DNA of 34,797 nt from Oppiella nova (taxonomy: Eukaryota > Arthropoda > Arachnida > Sarcoptiformes > Oppiidae), in contig CAJPVJ010000130.1 in assembly GCA_905397405.1 (NCBI GenBank), forward strand, positions 2,629-37,425. The letters are read 5' to 3'. Each line of letters opens with the position of its first letter. Position 1 is the first letter of the stretch. A program made the translations under genes and the position numbers. Below the pieces are notes generated by a model, which worked only from the letters and a program-made list of their open reading frames with translations, was not told where the DNA came from and did not search any database. Below, in pieces: positions 32,009-34,797 of this stretch.

Positions 32009-32588
32009 CCTTTTACATCCAATACACCAAATTATCGCAAATGCATATCAAAACACAACTTATTATTTATTACATCTCTTTTGAAATCTCTAAAGAAATA
32101 CAAAATACATATTTTATCAAAAAAAAGTTTAAAAGTATTAAATTTCAAACCCTTACAATCCATAACGGCTTAAGCTATAGTATCCAACAGTTTTTTACAG
32201 CGCCTTACAGTTCAATACAATTCCCAAAAAACATTACTTTTGAAAAATGTATTATTAGTATCGCTTTACATGCATATCATACAAAAAAAGACACTTAACC
32301 CCATAAATCATACACTATACGACCACACAGCAGGGTCATTTAATCTAATACTCAAATCAGCGAGTCGTAACCACAATCATAATCACAGTTAACATCATAT
32401 TTAGGGCCAATCACCAACAAAACCGGGGGATTTGTTATGAAACTCAATATTTATGGTAACGTTGTTTATGAACAGCTGTGATAAACCAAAACACTTGTTG
32501 ACAAAAATCAGTGACAATCTCGACATCCAGTCCACAGCACCGGCAGTTTGAGGGCACCTGTAGTTCGCATTCACCACACCATTAGCTC

Positions 32589-32624
32589 AGACAAAGACGT
32601 CGAGAGAGACAAAGACGTCGAGAG
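32589..32624 (+). repeat. Two tandem 18-bp units with GACGTC in the P450 5' region
   Basis: The unit agacaaagacgtcgagag is present twice in tandem, ending about 70 bp before the P450 ATG. Each unit contains the palindrome GACGTC (32596-32601, 32614-32619), the core of CRE/ATF-type sites. It may be regulatory or lie in the 5' UTR. Confidence 0.6.
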
Positions 32625-32695
32625 AGACAACCGGTGATCATGTCTTAAGCGATCGGAGCCACTGGCGAAACACCCAGAGAGGTATATCCCCAGCC

Positions 32696-32846
32696 ATGAA
32701 ACGACTACTTCGACCACTACTTCGCCGGACTTGGAGTTCGCTTACCATTAGCCGAGATAACGATATCCTGAAGCCGTTTGACGCCATCCCGGGACCAAAA
32801 CCATTGCCAGCCATTGGCAACAAATGGCGATATCTGCCACTAATCG
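32696..32846 (+). CDS. CYP302A1: P450 exon 1: mitochondrial presequence and Pro-rich hinge
   Basis: Fifty codons plus one base. The ATG at 32696 starts MKRLLRPLLRRTWSSLTISR. An upstream ATG at 32639 meets a stop after one codon. The hinge FDAIPGPKPLPAIGNKW is typical of P450s. The donor GTACGG at 32847 opens a 77-nt intron ending TTCTTAAG at 32923. The split Gly codon G|GC gives RYLPLIG-EYKIHEMD across the junction, as expected for the family. Confidence 0.82.
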
Positions 32847-34278
32847 GTACGGCAACTCTTTGATCATCACTTAATCCAATTGATCCATAAGTAGTCACAA
32901 ACTCTTTGCTATTACTTCTTAAGGCGAATACAAAATACACGAAATGGACGTCAACTCAGAGCTCAAGCTCCGGAAGTACGGCAAAGTGGTGCGCGAAGTG
33001 ATCGACAAGAATCTGACAATACTTCACGTGTTTGATCCCAAAGACATGGAAGCGGTGTTCAGACAGGAGGGCCGCTATCCGTGCCGCCGGTCGCACCGGG
33101 CGTTACTCAAGTACCGCGCGGATAGGCCGCACCTGTACTCGTCGGGCGGTCTGTTCCCCGAGAACGGCGTCAAATGGTATGACTTGAGGCGCAAGTTTCA
33201 GCAGCGGTTGATGTCGGCCGCGAGCGTCGGCTACTATGTGGGCGAATGCGAGACAATCACCGCGCAGTTGATCCGTTATATACGCGACAAACGCGACTCG
33301 CGCGAAGAGATGGTCGACTTTCTGAACGACCTCTACCTGTGGGCGCTCGAGAACACCGGTGTACTGGCGCTCGACTCGCGCCTCGGCTGCCTATACGCGG
33401 ATCAGTTAAGCGATGACAGCGATGTCAAGCGTCTGATACGCGCCGCTCACGAGACCAATGAGGCGGTGATGAGGACTGAGATGACGGACGCGTGGCAGAC
33501 GTCTGACACACGCGACTATAAGAGTCTTGTGTCGGCTCAGGACACTATGGCCGAGATTATCGACAAATACCTGTCCGCTAAGTCCGCGTCCCAGGGGTCG
33601 AGTGGTAATAACAGCGCCGGTGATGATCACCAAAAGACATCCATATTGAGTCACTTCTTAAGCGACCCGCACATCGACCGCAAAGACCTGTTCGCTATGA
33701 TTGTGGACCTATTCCTCGCCGGCATCGACACCACAGCGTTCAGCGCGGGCTTCGCGTTGTATCACTTGTCGCGCAATACCGGCGCTCAGCACCGGCTGCG
33801 CCAAGAAATCGACTCAATACTACCGACGCGCGATACACCTCTCACCCCCGAACTGTTGGCGCGTATGACTTACCTGAAGGCGTGCGTCAAAGAGACGATG
33901 CGGTTGACGCCCGTGGCGTTCGGCGTCGGGAGGGTCACCACCAGTGAGATGACGATCGCCGGCTATCGTGTGCCCAAAGGCACGCAAATTATTACCGAGA
34001 ATCAGGTGGCGTCCCGACAGCCCGAGTACTTCCCCGACCCCAAGGCCTACGTACCCGAGCGGTGGCTTAAGATGAGTGGTTCCCTAACCGGTGGCGGTGT
34101 CTGTCCGGCGGCGGCTGGCAAGAGGTCGCCGTTTCTGGTGCTGCCCTTTGGTTACGGCCCGCGTATGTGTATCGGCCGCCGGTTCGCCGAAATGGAAATC
34201 TACGTGTTTTTGGCAAAAGTCATACAAAACTTTCGCATTGAAATGCAATATGAAAAAAACAAAATAATAAATTCATAA
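32696..34278 (+). CDS. CYP302A1: Mitochondrial-clan cytochrome P450, CYP302A1 (disembodied)-like
   Basis: Model: join(32696-32846, 32924-34278), 501 codons. Family role: if CYP302A1, the mitochondrial 22-hydroxylase of ecdysteroid synthesis; heme monooxygenases of this clan receive electrons from adrenodoxin. Seen: an Arg/Leu-rich N-terminus (MKRLLRPLLRRTWSSLTISR) like a mitochondrial presequence; Pro-rich IPGPKPLPAIGNKW; C-helix WYDLR (135-139); I-helix AGIDTT (316-321); K-helix ETMR (374-377); PERW (428-431); heme loop FGYGPRMCIG (459-468, Cys466 ligand) followed by RRFAEMEIY, the basic signature of mitochondrial P450s. VAFGVGR and VPKGTQIITENQV resemble CYP302A1 as I recall it; CYP315A1 or another mitochondrial P450 remains possible. 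Odd: only 35 residues follow Cys466, about 20 fewer than usual, so the last beta-sheet/SRS6 region is missing where the sequence enters a non-coding repeat at 34242. Confidence 0.85.
32847..32923 (+). other. P450 intron (77 nt)
   Basis: GTACGG...CTTAAG, phase 1, AT-rich, joining two frames that form a continuous P450 N-terminal region. Confidence 0.8.
32924..34278 (+). CDS. CYP302A1: P450 exon 2: catalytic domain
   Basis: This exon carries all catalytic motifs, with GC-rich codon use that contrasts sharply with the surroundings. It begins two bases into a Gly codon. The first ATG, at 32944, is internal: the family's residues before it are supplied by exon 1. The last family-like residues are KVIQNFRIEM; from 34242 the DNA equals 29951 onward and reading ends QYEKNKIINS-stop. 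No GT donor occurs between the heme region's end and the stop that could rescue a longer C-terminus by ordinary splicing. Confidence 0.88.
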
Positions 34279-34797
34279 TTCATTATAATTGCAAACAAGG
34301 ATTTCTTTATTATTATATAATTTAATTATACTCTGATGTCTATTGTATGAAATATTTCAGATATTGTCGAAATAATTAAGTTATTCATTTAATTATATAA
34401 TTATTAAAGCAGTTTATATTAAACATAAGAATTTCGAAAAAATAAAAATAAAATTTTATATTTAAAATTGTATGACTAATAACTTTATGAGCAAATTATG
34501 CGTTTAATTAAATTTATCAACGGATTAAACACTTAACTTTTATATCAAGTAATATATCGATAAATTTTTATTATTAAATCTGTTTTGTTAGCAAATGTAA
34601 AACATATTATGGGGTCGAAATAAAATGAAATAAGATTTAAAAATAAGCATATCGCACATAATTAAGTGCAAAAACACATGAACTAAATTATCAAACCGTG
34701 TGTACAATAAAATATGCAAATAATTATTGGCATAAATAGTGGCAAGAATTCATTTAGCTTTATCACTCGCGAAGTGATAGGTATTATAGCAATGTAT
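34242..34797 (+). repeat. Direct repeat of about 557 bp, copy 2 (P450 3' end)
   Basis: Begins inside the P450 coding exon, supplies its last ten or eleven codons and stop, and continues to the window edge, so its true end is unknown. Confidence 0.93.

Larger units (their letters stand above)
30823..32588. other. Region upstream of the P450, no gene seen
   Basis: AT-rich, with CT and GA tracts at 31765-31803 and 31962-32008. Open frames across these tracts are driven by the microsatellites. No exon was recognised. Confidence 0.55.

Noticed and set aside
3100-32173. Short frames rich in Leu-Ser or Arg-Glu across the window
   Set aside because: They are translations of CT/GA microsatellites and show no splice or family evidence.
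32944-32946. ATG as the P450 start
   Set aside because: The frame continues upstream into conserved residues through a split Gly codon. Exon 1 supplies the presequence and Pro-rich hinge.

Overview
The window is AT-rich nuclear DNA from a eukaryote, almost certainly an arthropod. It has GT-AG introns, GC-richer coding exons in an AT-rich background, and more than thirty (CT)n/(GA)n microsatellites, about one per kilobase. Two protein genes can be supported, both on the + strand: a secreted FGF of the FGF8/17/18 type, and a mitochondrial-clan cytochrome P450 that most resembles CYP302A1 (disembodied, an ecdysteroid 'Halloween' enzyme). An FGF8-like ligand beside an ecdysteroid-type P450 points to an arthropod. 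A mite or other chelicerate is only a guess.

Layout. 1-9.96 kb: non-coding, AT-rich, with two local duplications (2675-3870 and 4273-5244). 9.96-11.0 kb: likely promoter/5' region of the FGF gene, present twice and rearranged. 11.4-22.6 kb: the FGF gene. The model is a short start exon (tentative), a 52-nt signal-peptide exon (11791-11842), a His/Pro-rich exon running into the FGF core (12289-12724), the middle core exon (14906-15018), a 7-kb intron, and a last exon with the rest of the core and a long tail (22063-22620). 22.6-32.6 kb: 3' region and intergenic DNA with more duplications. 32.7-34.3 kb: the P450 (exons 32696-32846 and 32924-34278). Its extreme C-terminus runs directly into a copy of non-coding DNA also found at 29951-30507.

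The most unusual property is structural. At least ten segments of about 60-600 bp occur twice, at roughly 1-2% divergence by eye. Some are exact head-to-tail tandems, some inverted, one circularly permuted, and one site is a mosaic of two copied pieces. Several junctions lie in (CT)n/(GA)n tracts. This is either microsatellite-mediated template switching or a signature of misassembly of divergent haplotypes. The single N, inside the longest CT tract, shows that the assembly had trouble there. No mobile element with recognisable coding capacity, tRNA, rRNA or CRISPR array was seen.

The two genes have no evident joint operation. The FGF would be a secreted ligand and the P450 a mitochondrial hydroxylase. 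I did not find a convincing new multi-gene system.
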